A stretch of 64,000 bases of DNA from Stutzerimonas stutzeri (GTDB lineage Bacteria; Pseudomonadota; Gammaproteobacteria; Pseudomonadales; Pseudomonadaceae), in assembly GCF_024448935.1 (NCBI RefSeq), contig NZ_JAMOIE010000019.1, positions 1-64,000 of the forward strand, read 5' to 3'. Below the pieces are notes generated by a model. The model searched no databases. It saw only the letters and a list, made by a program, of their open reading frames with translations, and was not told the origin of the DNA. The translations under genes and the position numbers were made by a program. Shown in pieces: positions 47,633-57,851 of this stretch. How positions within the stretch are numbered: position 1 is the first letter of the stretch; the number at the start of each line of letters is the position of its first letter.

Positions 47633-48895
47633 CTAGCTGTTTTCTTCGATTTGCTTGTTTTTCCAGCCTTCACCGCCGGGTAGCATCAGGTTGAGTAACA
47701 GCGCGATGATGGCGCATAGCGAGATACCGGACAGGCTGAATTCCCCATAGCCGAACGCCATACCGCCGATGCCGAACACCAGCGTCACTGAGACGATGAT
47801 GAGGTTGCGCGCTTCGGCCAGGTCCACCTGATGGCGAATCAGTGTGCTCAGGCCAACCACCGCGATCGAGCCGAACAGCAGGCAGAGGATGCCGCCCATG
47901 ACTGGCACCGGCATGCTCAGCAGCCCAGCTCCAAATTTCCCGATGAAAGCCAGGGCAATGGCGAAGCCCGCCGCCCAGGTCATGACTTTCGGGTTGTAGT
48001 TCTTGGTGAGCATCACCGCGCCGGTCACTTCCGCATACGTGGTGTTAGGCGGGCCGCCGAACAGACCCGCTGCCGAAGTCGCCAGGCCGTCACCCAGGAG
48101 CGTGCGGTGCAGGCCGGGTTTCTTGATGAAGTTGTTACCCGTCACGCCACCAATCGCCACCACGCCGCCGATGTGCTCGATAGCGGGTGCCAGCGCGACC
48201 GGGACCATGAACAAAATTGCGCCCCAGTGGAATTCCGGTGTGACGAAGTTCGGCACCGCCAACCAAGGTGCTGCCGCGATTCCGCTGGTATCCACGACAC
48301 CAAACGCGAACGACAGACCATAGCCCACAGCGACGCCAGCCAGGATTGGCACCAGCCGGAATAGCCCTTTGCCGAGTACAGCCACCAGCAGGGTGGTCAG
48401 CAAAGCGGGCATTGAGATCATCATGGCCGTGGCGTAGGGCACCAGCTGAGCGCTACCGTCACCGGCTTTGCCCATGGCCATATTTACCGCGACGGGCGAC
48501 AGGGCGAGACCGATGGAGATAATCACCGGTGCGATCACTACGGGAGGTAGTAGCCGGTCGATGAATCCAGGGCCTTTCAGGCGCACCGCAACGCCGAGAA
48601 ACATGTACACGATGCCGGCCGCGACCACGCCGCCAAGCACCGCTGGCAGGCCGAAGTCACCCTTGGCGGCGATGATTGGCGCGATGAAAGCGAAACTCGA
48701 CGCCAGGAATACGGGTACCTGGCGTTTGGTGATCAGTTGAAACAGAAGGGTGCCGATACCGGCGGTGAACAGCGCGACGTTGGGGTCCATCCCGGTAATC
48801 AGCGGCATCAGCACCAGCGCGCCGAACGCCACGAACAGCATCTGCGCGCCGGCCAGCACCTGGCGTCCGAGCGGTTCTTCCATGAGTTGCGGCAT
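47633..48895 (-). CDS. uraA: Uracil permease / uracil-xanthine transporter
   Basis: A protein of about 420 residues with 12-14 membrane helices of the NCS2 family. The ATG at 48895 (MPQLMEEPLG) directly follows the upp stop; a start at MEEPL is possible. Family features include FLASSFAFIAPIIAAKGDFG, the conserved Glu in PVALAPAIEHIGGVVAIGGV and the GGPPNTTYAEVTGAVMLT segment. It takes up uracil by proton symport and is co-transcribed with upp, which traps the product as UMP. Confidence 0.93.
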   Translation of the reverse strand: MPQLMEEPLGRQVLAGAQMLFVAFGALVLMPLITGMDPNVALFTAGIGTLLFQLITKRQVPVFLASSFAFIAPIIAAKGDFGLPAVLGGVVAAGIVYMFLGVAVRLKGPGFIDRLLPPVVIAPVIISIGLALSPVAVNMAMGKAGDGSAQLVPYATAMMISMPALLTTLLVAVLGKGLFRLVPILAGVAVGYGLSFAFGVVDTSGIAAAPWLAVPNFVTPEFHWGAILFMVPVALAPAIEHIGGVVAIGGVTGNNFIKKPGLHRTLLGDGLATSAAGLFGGPPNTTYAEVTGAVMLTKNYNPKVMTWAAGFAIALAFIGKFGAGLLSMPVPVMGGILCLLFGSIAVVGLSTLIRHQVDLAEARNLIIVSVTLVFGIGGMAFGYGEFSLSGISLCAIIALLLNLMLPGGEGWKNKQIEENS

Positions 48896-48896
48896 C

Positions 48897-49535
48897 TCAG
48901 ATGTCCTTCTGCTTGGTGCCGAATATCTTGTCTCCGGCATCGCCCAGGCCGGGCACGATGTAGCCGTTCTCGTCCAGACGGTCATCAATGGAGGCGGTGT
49001 AGATGGTGACGTCCGGATGGGCCTTTTCCACGGCCTCTATGCCTTCCGGTGCAGCCACCAGAACCAGTGCGCGGATTTCCTTGCACCCGGCCTTTTTCAG
49101 CATGTCGATTGCTGCAACCATCGATCCGCCGGTTGCCAGCATCGGATCGATGATCATCGCCAGGCGCTGGTCGAGCTCATCGACGAGGCGCTCTAGGTAA
49201 GTGTGCGCCTGCAGCGTTTCCTCATTGCGTGCAATGCCGACCGCGCTGACCTTGGCGCCTGGTATCAGGCTGAGTACGCCGTCGAGCATGCCGATACCTG
49301 CTCGGAGAATCGGCACAACGGTGATTTTCTTGCCGGAGATCTTTTCAACCTGGACCGGGCCGCACCAGCCGTCGATGCTGTAGTTTTCCAGCGGCAGGTC
49401 GCGAGTCGCTTCGTACGTCAGGATCGAGCCAACCTCCTGCGCCAGTTCGCGAAAATTCTTGGTACTGATATCGGCGCGGCGCATCAACCCAAGTTTGTGG
49501 CGAATAAGCGGGTGGCGGATCTCTCGAGTGGTCAT
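48897..49535 (-). CDS. upp: Uracil phosphoribosyltransferase
   Basis: A 212-residue enzyme that joins uracil and PRPP to UMP. N-terminus [20 protein letters not shown], substrate region [16 protein letters not shown] loop [20 protein letters not shown] and the uracil-binding C-terminus [16 protein letters not shown]. It is divergent from the hpt-like gene and upstream of uraA. Confidence 0.97.
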   Translation of the reverse strand: MTTREIRHPLIRHKLGLMRRADISTKNFRELAQEVGSILTYEATRDLPLENYSIDGWCGPVQVEKISGKKITVVPILRAGIGMLDGVLSLIPGAKVSAVGIARNEETLQAHTYLERLVDELDQRLAMIIDPMLATGGSMVAAIDMLKKAGCKEIRALVLVAAPEGIEAVEKAHPDVTIYTASIDDRLDENGYIVPGLGDAGDKIFGTKQKDI

Positions 49536-49710
49536 GCGTGGCTCCGGCGGTCGAATAAACCGGCGTAGATTAATGCATCAGGGTGTTGGCGGCTATTGAT
49601 GTGTCCGAGAGGGCTTGCCCTGTGCCTGGCTGCATCGGTATCGTCGCGCCCCTTGATTTGAAGGTGGCCGATCGAGCTGCTTCATCTTTCAACTGCCTTG
49701 GAGCATCGCC

Positions 49711-50268
49711 ATGTCCGTCGATCTCGCACACGTCCGCCAGATCATGGCTGAAGCCGACTGCCTGTATTCCGACGCCGAGGTCGAAGCGGCAATCGACGCG
49801 GTGGCCGTGAAAATCAATGCTGAACTGGCCGACCGAAACCCTGTGGTGTTCTGCGTGATGAACGGGGGGCTGATTTTCTCCGGCAAGCTGGTGACCAAGC
49901 TGGATTTCCCGCTGGAGCTGTCCTACCTTCATGCGACGCGTTATCGCAACGAAACCAGCGGAGGCGAGCTGTTCTGGAAAGCCAAGCCAGAAATCTCGTT
50001 CATCGACCGTGATGTGCTGATTATCGATGACATCCTCGACGAAGGGCACACGCTCGGCGCAATGATTGATTTTTGCCGGCATGCCGGTGCTGCCGCTGTG
50101 CACACTGCGGTGCTGGTCGATAAGGATCATCAGCGCAAGGCGCGACCGGACCTTAAGGCTGATTATGTTGGGCTCAGCTGCGTCGATCGCTACGTGTTCG
50201 GCTATGGCATGGACTACAAGGGTTACTGGCGGAACGCGCCTGGCATTTTTGCTGTTAACGGCATGTAA
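49711..50268 (+). CDS. hpt: Hypoxanthine-guanine phosphoribosyltransferase
   Basis: A 185-residue purine salvage enzyme. The PRPP motif is VLIIDDILDEGHTLGAMIDF near residue 105, the earlier NGGLIFSGKLVTKLDFPLEL holds the pyrophosphate loop, and VDRYVFGYGMDYKGYWRN near the end contacts the base. It is divergent from upp-uraA, so purine and pyrimidine salvage sit side by side. The symbol is by family and could differ in some annotations. Confidence 0.92.
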   Translation: MSVDLAHVRQIMAEADCLYSDAEVEAAIDAVAVKINAELADRNPVVFCVMNGGLIFSGKLVTKLDFPLELSYLHATRYRNETSGGELFWKAKPEISFIDRDVLIIDDILDEGHTLGAMIDFCRHAGAAAVHTAVLVDKDHQRKARPDLKADYVGLSCVDRYVFGYGMDYKGYWRNAPGIFAVNGM

Positions 50269-50754
50269 CGAGTTATCCGCTGGCACCAAAGTCGCGTATC
50301 TCTAGACGTCCGGATCGCGGCTTCGGGATGGCGATAAATAAATGGACGGTGGTCTTTCTCGGCCCGATCTGAAGGCTGTCCTCCCGACAGGCTGTCTCGC
50401 CCTGTCGTAGCGCGCCTCGGCAGCGGTTCTGGTCTCTGTCAGCCTTGGCGTTCCATTCCCTTCCGGCTGTTTCGTTTCGCCCCACGCGTTGCGCTTCGGT
50501 AACGCTCTTGCGCATCGCTGCGTGTTTGCCCGTCGCGGCGGAGGGTGCCTGGGCCTGTGCCGGGCTCAATTGTTCGAGTAAACGACGACCAGTTGCGCTC
50601 AGCGCCGCCTAAATTTTCGCGAACAGCATCGCAACTGCTCTATTCAGCGGGTTGCGTCTCTTTGACTGGCGGCTAAGCTCTCCGATAGCTTCGTCGAAGG
50701 TCTTCCGCAACGCTGGCGCCTATCCGGTTGCAAGCCAGTACCGGTAAGGCTATT
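50269..50754. other. Long gap without a supportable gene
   Basis: The 486 bp hold a reverse ORF of about 98 codons without a ribosome site and with Arg/Ala-rich, shadow-like composition, which I do not accept. No tRNA, repeat or clear hairpin terminator was found. The region becomes AT-richer towards the DUF1302 gene. Confidence 0.45.
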
Positions 50755-50768
50755 CATACTTAAGTATG
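50755..50768. promoter_or_regulatory. Palindrome CATACTTAAGTATG upstream of DUF1302 gene
   Basis: This perfect 14-bp palindrome lies 87 bp before the ATG of the DUF1302 gene in an AT-rich stretch that probably holds the promoter. It could be an operator or the binding site of the MalT-like regulator encoded downstream. The role is inferred from position and symmetry only. Confidence 0.4.
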
Positions 50769-50854
50769 ACAAAGCAAATCAAACCTTAGTGCGCTTAACC
50801 CACTGCCTTCGTGTGGTTAGGGTGTGCGTACTTCGAACCAACCAGGAGCGCCTC

Positions 50855-52666
50855 ATGACAAAAACAACAAGGCACGGAATCTTCCAGCCCAAGATTCTGG
50901 CCCTCGCGGTCGCGTTGGGCATTGCATCACCGGCTTATGCCGTTACCTTCAATATTGGGGAAGTGGAGGGGCAGTTTGACTCGGCGATGTCGATCGGCGC
51001 CAGCTGGTCGATGACGGACCGCGATATGGATTTGGTAGGTATCAATAATGGCGGTACCGGATACACGCAGACTGGCGACGACAATCGGCTGAACTTCAAG
51101 AAGGGCGAGACCTTCTCCAAGATTTTCAAAGGTATTCACGACCTGGAACTGCGCTATGGCGATAGCGGTGCCTTTATTCGCGGCAAATACTGGTATGACT
51201 TCGAACTGAAGGACGAGCATCGTCTATTCAAGGAAATCAGCGACAGCAACCGCAAGGAAGCGGCTCAGTCGTCCGGCGCTCAGATTCTCGATGCTTTCCT
51301 CTACCACAACTACTACTTGGTTGACCTGCCGGGCACCGTCCGGGTTGGCAAGCAGGTGGTCAGCTGGGGTGAAAGTACCTTTATCGGTAACTCGATCAAC
51401 TCGATCAACCCGCTGGATGCGGCCGCGTTCCGTCGCCCCGGCGCTGAGATCAAGGAAGGCCTGATTCCGGTCAATATGCTCTACCTATCGCAGAGCCTGA
51501 CCGACCAGCTCAGCATGGAAGCCTTCTACCAGCTGGAATGGGACCAGACGATCGTCGACAACTGCGGCACGTTCTTCGGAAACGATGTCGTGGCTGATGG
51601 ATGTGATGACAACTACGCTATTGGTAATGCCGCAATCCTTCCGCTGGAGCCGTTCGCAGCCGCCGCGGGGGTGGGTTTCGATGTGACCTCCGAGGGCGTG
51701 ATCACGCCTCGCAGTGGGGACCGCGATGCCAGGGATTCCGGTCAATTCGGTGTGGCGTTTCGTTGGCTGGCTGACGCGGCCGAATATGGCGTCTATTTCA
51801 TGAACTACCACAGCCGCACGCCGGTAGTCAGTACCACCACCAGCAACATCTCGCTGGCGGATGCAGCAGCGATCGGTGGGGTCCTGGCAGGTGCAGGGAT
51901 GCCGACCAGCCTGGCCGGTGGCATCTTGCAAAGCGCCGCCCTGGGCAACGGCAGTTACTACCTCGAGTACCCGGAAGACATCCGTCTGTATGGCGCAAGC
52001 TTCTCGACCACCTTGCCCACGGGTACCGCGTGGTCAGGGGAGATTAGCTACCGGCCCAACGCTCCGGTGCAGATCAACACCTATGACCTGACCCGGGCCA
52101 TGCTGAATCCCATCGCAGGCGGAGTGGCTTCACCGGTGCAGACCTCGCCCGGTGCCGACAATCGCGGTTACAACCGCAAGGAAATCACGCAGATCCAGAC
52201 GACCTTCACGCACTTCTTCGATCAGGTGCTCGGCGCGGATCGGGTGACTGTCATAGGCGAAGTCGGTTACGCCCATGTGGGCGGGTTGGAAAGCAAGGAT
52301 GAAATGCGTTATGGCCGCGATTCGATCTATGGCAGCGTCGACGACCCTGTTCAGCTTGCGGCATACGGAGACGACGGCTTCGTCACTGCCGACTCCTGGG
52401 GTTACCGTCTGCGCGCCCTGGCCAACTACAGCAACGTCTTTGCCGGTGTGAACCTGACGCCAAACCTGTCGTTCTCGCATGACGTCGACGGCTACGGCCC
52501 GAACAACCTGTTCGTCGAAGACTCCAAGGCCGTCAGCATCGGTGTCGACGCCGAGTACCAGAACACCTACACGGCCAGCCTGTCTTACACCGATTTCTTC
52601 GATGGCGACTACAACACGCTGACCGATCGTGACTTCCTCGCATTCAGCGTGGGCGTGAACTTCTAA
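50855..52666 (+). CDS. DUF1302 family outer-membrane protein
   Basis: A 603-residue predicted beta-barrel with a signal peptide cut after ASPAYA (ATG 50855, ribosome site caggag). The mature start VTFNIGEVEGQFDSAMSIGA, then RVGKQVVSWGESTFIGNSIN and LDAAAFRRPGAEIKEGLIPV, is the DUF1302 pattern. The terminal FSVGVNF ends in Phe. Such proteins are always paired with DUF1329 proteins and are thought to handle hydrophobic compounds or surface lipids; the exact role is not settled. Confidence 0.93.
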   Translation: MTKTTRHGIFQPKILALAVALGIASPAYAVTFNIGEVEGQFDSAMSIGASWSMTDRDMDLVGINNGGTGYTQTGDDNRLNFKKGETFSKIFKGIHDLELRYGDSGAFIRGKYWYDFELKDEHRLFKEISDSNRKEAAQSSGAQILDAFLYHNYYLVDLPGTVRVGKQVVSWGESTFIGNSINSINPLDAAAFRRPGAEIKEGLIPVNMLYLSQSLTDQLSMEAFYQLEWDQTIVDNCGTFFGNDVVADGCDDNYAIGNAAILPLEPFAAAAGVGFDVTSEGVITPRSGDRDARDSGQFGVAFRWLADAAEYGVYFMNYHSRTPVVSTTTSNISLADAAAIGGVLAGAGMPTSLAGGILQSAALGNGSYYLEYPEDIRLYGASFSTTLPTGTAWSGEISYRPNAPVQINTYDLTRAMLNPIAGGVASPVQTSPGADNRGYNRKEITQIQTTFTHFFDQVLGADRVTVIGEVGYAHVGGLESKDEMRYGRDSIYGSVDDPVQLAAYGDDGFVTADSWGYRLRALANYSNVFAGVNLTPNLSFSHDVDGYGPNNLFVEDSKAVSIGVDAEYQNTYTASLSYTDFFDGDYNTLTDRDFLAFSVGVNF

Positions 52667-52763
52667 AGAGGCCGCTTTATTTGTCGATCTGCGGGGTGCT
52701 CCGCCACGCGTCTAGCGTTATGCAAGGCCTCCGGCCAAAACAATTAAGAGGAACTGGAAGCGT

Positions 52764-54125
52764 ATGAAAGCAACAAAAAAATTATTCGGTGTCTTGGCCT
52801 TCTCGGTGCTGGCAAGCAGCGTGATGGCTGCAGTTTCTCCAGAGGAAGCGGCAAAGCTCGACAATACCTTGACCCCACTCGGTGCCGAGAAGGCGGGTAA
52901 TGCCGAAGGAACTATTCCTGCCTGGACAGGTGGTCTGTCCACCGATGCCGCACCGCTGGATGACGGGCATCTGACCAATCCTTTCAAAAACGAACAGCCC
53001 GAGTTCGTCATCACTGCGCAGAACGTCGACCAGTACAAAGACAAGCTGACCGCAGGCCAGCAGGCGATGTTCAAGCGTTATCCAGACACCTACAAGATTC
53101 GCGTGTTTCCGACACATCGCACTGCAGCAGTGCCGGACCGCATCTACGAAGCAGCCAAAAAAAGCGCTTTGAATACCGAGTTGGTGGATGGCGGTAACGG
53201 TATCGCCAATTTTTCCGACAGTCGCTACTACGCCTTCCCCATCCCGAAGAACGGTCTGGAAGTCGTTTGGAACCATATCACCCGGTATCGTGGTGGCAAC
53301 GTACGCCGCGATATCGTGCAAGCCACTCCGCAAACGAATGGCAGCTACACCCTGGTGCACTTCGAAGACGAAGTGGCGTTTCCCAGCGACATGACGGATC
53401 TGGACCCGGAGCGCGCGAAGAACGCGCTGTTGTTCTTCAAGCAGCGGGTGACGGCTCCATCGCGTCTCGCCGGTAACGTCTTGCTGGTGCACGATTCGCT
53501 GGATCAGGTGAAAGAGCCGCGCCAGGCCTGGATCTACAACGCCGGTCAGCGTCGCGTACGTCGTGCCCCGCAGGTCGCCTATGACGGCCCCGGTACTGCC
53601 GCAGATGGCATGCGTACCACCGATAACTTCGACATGTTCAGTGGCGCGCCTGACCGTTATGACTGGCAGCTGGTCGGCAAGAAGGAGCTGTATATCCCCT
53701 ATAACAGCTTTGACATCAACTCCAGCGATGTGAAGTACAGCGACATTATCAAGGCTGGACACGTTAACCAGGACCTGGCACGTTATGAGTTGCACCGCGT
53801 CTGGGAGATCGAAGCCAACCTTAAAGATGGGGAGCGCAATATCTATGCCAAGCGCCGTTTCTTCGTGGACGAAGATACCTGGCAGATCGTGCAGTCCGAG
53901 CTTTATGACGGCCGCGGGCAGCTCTGGCGTGTCGGTGAGGCGCACCTGCTTCAGTATTACCAGCATCAGGCACCGGCCTATGCCTTTGAGGCGCTCTACG
54001 ACGTGATCTCTGGTCGTTACATCGCGATCGGCATGAGCAACGAAGAGAAAGCGCACGAGTTCGGTTACAAGGCATCGGCCCGGGATTTCACTCCGGCTGC
54101 GCTGCGTAACGCCGGTGTACGTTGA
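52764..54125 (+). CDS. DUF1329 family periplasmic/outer-membrane protein
   Basis: A 453-residue LolB-like-fold protein with a signal peptide (MKATKKLFGVLAFSVLASSV, cut after VMA). Blocks such as DNTLTPLGAEKAGNAEGTIP and WTGG at the N-terminus, and YNAGQRRVRRAPQVAYDGPG in the middle, are typical of DUF1329. It is 97 bp after the DUF1302 gene and forms the usual pair, probably a shuttle delivering hydrophobic cargo to the barrel. A strong terminator follows. Confidence 0.94.
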   Translation: MKATKKLFGVLAFSVLASSVMAAVSPEEAAKLDNTLTPLGAEKAGNAEGTIPAWTGGLSTDAAPLDDGHLTNPFKNEQPEFVITAQNVDQYKDKLTAGQQAMFKRYPDTYKIRVFPTHRTAAVPDRIYEAAKKSALNTELVDGGNGIANFSDSRYYAFPIPKNGLEVVWNHITRYRGGNVRRDIVQATPQTNGSYTLVHFEDEVAFPSDMTDLDPERAKNALLFFKQRVTAPSRLAGNVLLVHDSLDQVKEPRQAWIYNAGQRRVRRAPQVAYDGPGTAADGMRTTDNFDMFSGAPDRYDWQLVGKKELYIPYNSFDINSSDVKYSDIIKAGHVNQDLARYELHRVWEIEANLKDGERNIYAKRRFFVDEDTWQIVQSELYDGRGQLWRVGEAHLLQYYQHQAPAYAFEALYDVISGRYIAIGMSNEEKAHEFGYKASARDFTPAALRNAGVR

Positions 54126-54145
54126 TCAGCTAGTATTTCAAGGTG

Positions 54146-54175
54146 AATAAGGCGGCCGACTGGCCGCCTTATTTG
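54146..54175 (+). terminator. Terminator of the DUF1302-DUF1329 operon
   Basis: A perfect 12-bp stem AATAAGGCGGCC/GGCCGCCTTATT with a 4-nt loop, 20 bp after the DUF1329 stop. The probable group II intron begins immediately behind it. Confidence 0.85.
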
Positions 54176-54178
54176 TTG

Positions 54179-54869
54179 GTGCGCCAGGCATGGCGCGTAG
54201 GCGCAACTGGCTTGGCTGTGGTGGTCAAGCTGGTGATCTGCGGGTGAACGTGCTCTACACAGCCGGCAAGGGGAAGCGCTAGCTGAACGGCAAGGGTGTC
54301 GCGGGTGACTGTGAATCTGCAGCAAGCCGAAGGCATAATGCTGGCTCGACGGGGTTGCCTAGCCGAACAGGAAGCGGGTAGAGGCGGCGTAGCGGGGTAA
54401 GGTGGCAACGATCACAAAGCCCGATAGTTGCACGGAACGCTACGACCTAGATCCGCCAGGCATAACCAGGAAGCGCGCGAATTACCCCGGGGAGATCTGT
54501 TCAGCCTGCCATCTGCCATCTGCTAGCGCTGCCGTGAGCTGACGGGATGGTTGAACAGCAGTCAGCCGAGGCCGTAGTAGTTGTTCGAAAGCGGAGTGAC
54601 GAAGGGCTGAACCTGCCATGAGCGGACAGTCGGGTGTGATCGCTGTCGGAGAATCAAGCAGAAACCCTGCGAAGAACGGCGGTCGAGACCATCAGGGGGT
54701 TGGGGCGCAAGCCCCGCGAGCCGGTCCGGGCGCTTAGCTACCACAGGAGACACATCAACGGAACCAAGCTCGCTGAGGCTGTTGGTCGGTAGGCAGGAAC
54801 CACCGTATACGGAACCGTACAAACGGGGGTGGGAGAGGACGGCGGGAGCAATCCCGCCTCCTGCTCGAT
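54179..54869 (+). mobile_element. Probable ORF-less group II intron (class C-like)
   Basis: The segment starts GTGCG (54179), the group II 5' consensus, right behind a terminator hairpin, which is the insertion habit of class C introns. Near its end lies a domain-V-like hairpin (CACCGTATACGG, GTACAAACGGGGGTG, about 54800-54830), then a domain-VI-like stem GGCGGGA/TCCCGCC (54841-54858) and a 3' end in AT. The interior is highly structured and has no reverse transcriptase gene. At about 690 nt it would be a deleted, non-autonomous copy. This is pattern recognition without a covariance model, so it stays tentative. Confidence 0.55.
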
Positions 54870-55081
54870 GCTGGCGTAGCGGCAATGATACTTTTGGCCA
54901 TTGCAAGCGTAAGGCGTTGAAGCGCTCGCAACGAATGCAGCGATTCGACAAAAGCGCTGCAATCGTGCAGGTTATTACGGCGCATGGCGCCGCGATAGTT
55001 TGATTTCGACCCCGGAGTGGATCGGATGGTAGCGCCCATCGCATTCCTCAGTGGACTGATACGAATAAGAGAAACCTCGCT
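54870..55081. promoter_or_regulatory. Region upstream of the LuxR-type regulator gene
   Basis: The 212 bp between the probable intron and the regulator start contain short dyads such as GGCGCATGGCGCC (54979-54991 region) and no gene. The regulator promoter should lie here. Confidence 0.35.
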
Positions 55082-57703
55082 ATGTCCGTACGCTTCAACC
55101 CTGGTGCGCTCAGCACAGAAGCCGCAGCGCAGGTTCAAGTTGCGACTATTCCACGTCTTCCACCATTGCATATACCAAGGCCACGACTCGTCGTTGCGCT
55201 GCTCGAGGCCCGTTGTCGACTGCGTTTGATCTGTGCGCCCGCCGGGTTTGGCAAGAGCGTACTCATGAATGAGTGTGCACGGATGGTGCCAGCCGATACA
55301 CATCTCGTCTGGCTTGATCTCGGTGGCAGGGCGTTCTCTGCTGAATCGCTGTATTCGCAGCTGCGCCAAGTATTAAACGGTACAACTGCGCTAAGCGGGG
55401 ATGTTCAGCAAGACCTCATCAATCTGCTGAATGATTTTGCGCGGCCGCTCTGGATCATGTTGGACGATTATCCGAGGGAGGTCATCGCACCGTTTGACGC
55501 CTGCCTCGACTTTCTGATCGAAAGGGGACCCGAATCCGTCAGTTGGTGGGTAAGCAGTCGTCGGCAACCCGCTTGGAAGCTACCCAGGCTATTGCTGCAA
55601 GGTGACTTGTTCGAGCTGGAAGCCGAGGCGCTGGCACTGGCGCCTGGCGAGCTGCGGTTGTTGCTCAAGGCACGCCGTATGGAGCTCGCCGATGACACAT
55701 TCAAGCAGTTATTGGCGGGCAGCGAGGGGTGGTTGGCCGGTGTCAGTCTGCTGTTATTAAATGCTGATGAGCAGGCAGTTCGGGAGCGGTTGATAGCCGG
55801 TACGTCATTGTTGCGCGATTATGTGCAGCGCGAAGTGCTTGAGGGGTTGAGTGAGGAGATCTGCCGCGCGCTGTTCGCGTTGGCGCGCATGCCGCGCTTT
55901 TCATCGCAGCTGTGTGAGCATGTCCTCGACGACATAGGAAACGAGCTTCTCGATGTGCTCAAGACGTCCCAGCTGTTCATTCGCCAGACCGACAACTGTG
56001 GTGAATGGTATCGCCTGTGGCGGCCGCTAGCGTTGATCTTGCAACGCATGCCGGGGGTAGCATCACCCACCCAGACGCATCTGCGCGCCTGTCAGTGGTT
56101 TGCCAATCGCGGTGAAATGCGTGAGGCCGTGGAGCATGCGCTGTGGGCAGGACAGCCAGAAGTCGCAGCCAACTTCTTACAGCGCTACGGGCAGGAGCAG
56201 CTGCTCATCGGCGACAACGTTTCGCATTTCATGAAATGGCGCAGTGAACTACCGCGAGATTTGTTCAACAGCACGACCCGGCTGATTGTGCTGCATGGCT
56301 GGGCTTTGATCATCTCTGCTCGGTTAGACGAAGTCGATGACTGCCTCGCCGATCTGGCCAAGTTCTTTCCTCAACCCGATGCCCGGCGTCAGGCGCAGCT
56401 GCTTGCTCAGTGGCAAGCGTTGCGCGGTTTTCTAGCGCGTTTGCGTGGTGAGCCTGAGGCCAGGGACTACTGCCTTCAGGCTCTGCAGGTCCTGTCTGAT
56501 CACGCTTGGGCGCAACGGGTGCTCTGCTATCAGGCGTTGTCCCAGCAGGCGATAGCCGAAAGCCAGCTCGAGTTGGCCCAACATTACAATAGCGAAGGCA
56601 TGAAACTTGCCCGGCTCAAGGGCAGCGTGCTGTATGAAGCGCTGCTGAGCATCGATCGAATCCAGCTGCTGGAAATTACCGGCGAGTTCGAGCGAGCCGT
56701 TGGGGTGCTCGAAGAGTCTCTGATGGTACTGCGCGACGGTGTCGGCCATAGTCCGATCATCGGCCGGCTGAACCTGCTACGGGGCCATCTACTGGCCTAT
56801 CAGGGGCTCGACGAGCCGGCCCGCGAGGCGTATCAGCAAGGTCGAGTCGAGACGCAAACCTGTGGTGATTCATATGTATTCTTCGGCTATGCCGGGCTGG
56901 CGGAGCTGGCGGCTCGCAATCAGGAATTTCCTACGGCTTACCATTGGTTGCGAGAGGCCGAGCGGTTGGCCCAGTGGCGACACGTGCCGGAGGCCCGTTT
57001 CCGCGGCATTCTGCCGCTGATAACCGGACTGACGTGGTTGCATCAGGGGCAGTTGAAGAAGGCCAGGGCGGTGTTCATACAGGTGCTGGAACTCTACGAT
57101 GGCCACACCTATATCGCACCTTCCGGGTTCTACGAGTTGCTGCCGCGGGTTCAGCGCTACCTTGCGGTGATCGACCTGCTGTCCGCCCGTGGTGCGCTGG
57201 CCATCGACACGCTGCGTGAACTTATCGAGCAAAACCTCCGGTCGCAGCGGTTGGGGCTGGCCTGTGAGTGTCGCTTCACACTTGCCGAGGCGCTTCAAAT
57301 GCAAGGCCAGCATGACGAAGCGGAGCTGGAACTAGGCAAGGCGCTCGGTGAGGCGGCAAGGCAGCACCTGGTCAAGCCGTTGTACGAGTTGCAGCATCGC
57401 CAGCCGCAATGGCTTGCCAAGAAGTTGCCTGCAGGGCAGGGAGAAAGTTTGCGTGATCGGTTGCTGCAATTTGGGCGAGAGTCTGAGCAGAGCGCTGTCC
57501 CGGGCGATGAGGCCATCCTGAGCAACCGCGAACTCACGGTCCTGCGTCTCATCGCGCAGGGCTGTTCGAACCGGGAGATTGCCGAGCAACTGTTTATTTC
57601 TCTGCATACAGTCAAGACCCATGCCCGGCGAATCAATACCAAGCTCGGGGTGGCCAGACGTACGCAGGCGGTGGCACGAGCCAAGGCTTTGGCCTGGCTG
57701 TGA
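55082..57703 (+). CDS. MalT-like LuxR-family transcriptional regulator
   Basis: An 873-residue LAL/MalT-type activator. Residues 45-60 hold Walker A (CAPAGFGKSVLM) and further on a Walker-B-like LWIMLDDYPREV, the central part is a helical TPR-like repeat region, and residues 805-873 are the LuxR HTH: LSNRELTVLRLIAQGCSNRE, IAEQLFISLHTVKTHARRIN. Regulators of this type often lie next to DUF1302-DUF1329 pairs, so it probably controls that operon in response to an unknown inducer bound in the central domain. Confidence 0.93.
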   Translation: MSVRFNPGALSTEAAAQVQVATIPRLPPLHIPRPRLVVALLEARCRLRLICAPAGFGKSVLMNECARMVPADTHLVWLDLGGRAFSAESLYSQLRQVLNGTTALSGDVQQDLINLLNDFARPLWIMLDDYPREVIAPFDACLDFLIERGPESVSWWVSSRRQPAWKLPRLLLQGDLFELEAEALALAPGELRLLLKARRMELADDTFKQLLAGSEGWLAGVSLLLLNADEQAVRERLIAGTSLLRDYVQREVLEGLSEEICRALFALARMPRFSSQLCEHVLDDIGNELLDVLKTSQLFIRQTDNCGEWYRLWRPLALILQRMPGVASPTQTHLRACQWFANRGEMREAVEHALWAGQPEVAANFLQRYGQEQLLIGDNVSHFMKWRSELPRDLFNSTTRLIVLHGWALIISARLDEVDDCLADLAKFFPQPDARRQAQLLAQWQALRGFLARLRGEPEARDYCLQALQVLSDHAWAQRVLCYQALSQQAIAESQLELAQHYNSEGMKLARLKGSVLYEALLSIDRIQLLEITGEFERAVGVLEESLMVLRDGVGHSPIIGRLNLLRGHLLAYQGLDEPAREAYQQGRVETQTCGDSYVFFGYAGLAELAARNQEFPTAYHWLREAERLAQWRHVPEARFRGILPLITGLTWLHQGQLKKARAVFIQVLELYDGHTYIAPSGFYELLPRVQRYLAVIDLLSARGALAIDTLRELIEQNLRSQRLGLACECRFTLAEALQMQGQHDEAELELGKALGEAARQHLVKPLYELQHRQPQWLAKKLPAGQGESLRDRLLQFGRESEQSAVPGDEAILSNRELTVLRLIAQGCSNREIAEQLFISLHTVKTHARRINTKLGVARRTQAVARAKALAWL

Positions 57704-57851
57704 CCCTCGTCAGGGAAGCAGGGCTAGATGCTTGCCGCGAACCATGACAGGCGCCAACTGCACTGCTCCGGCGGAGGGAAGCTAACGATTATTCGTGTTT
57801 AGTCGCAAGGTGAGCTTCGGGTACAGCGCCTCCCGGCAATCGGGTTGACGG

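Noticed and set aside
50273-50569. Reverse ORF of about 98 codons between hpt and the DUF1302 gene
   Set aside because: No ribosome site, Arg/Ala-rich low-complexity translation and no motif; treated as non-coding.
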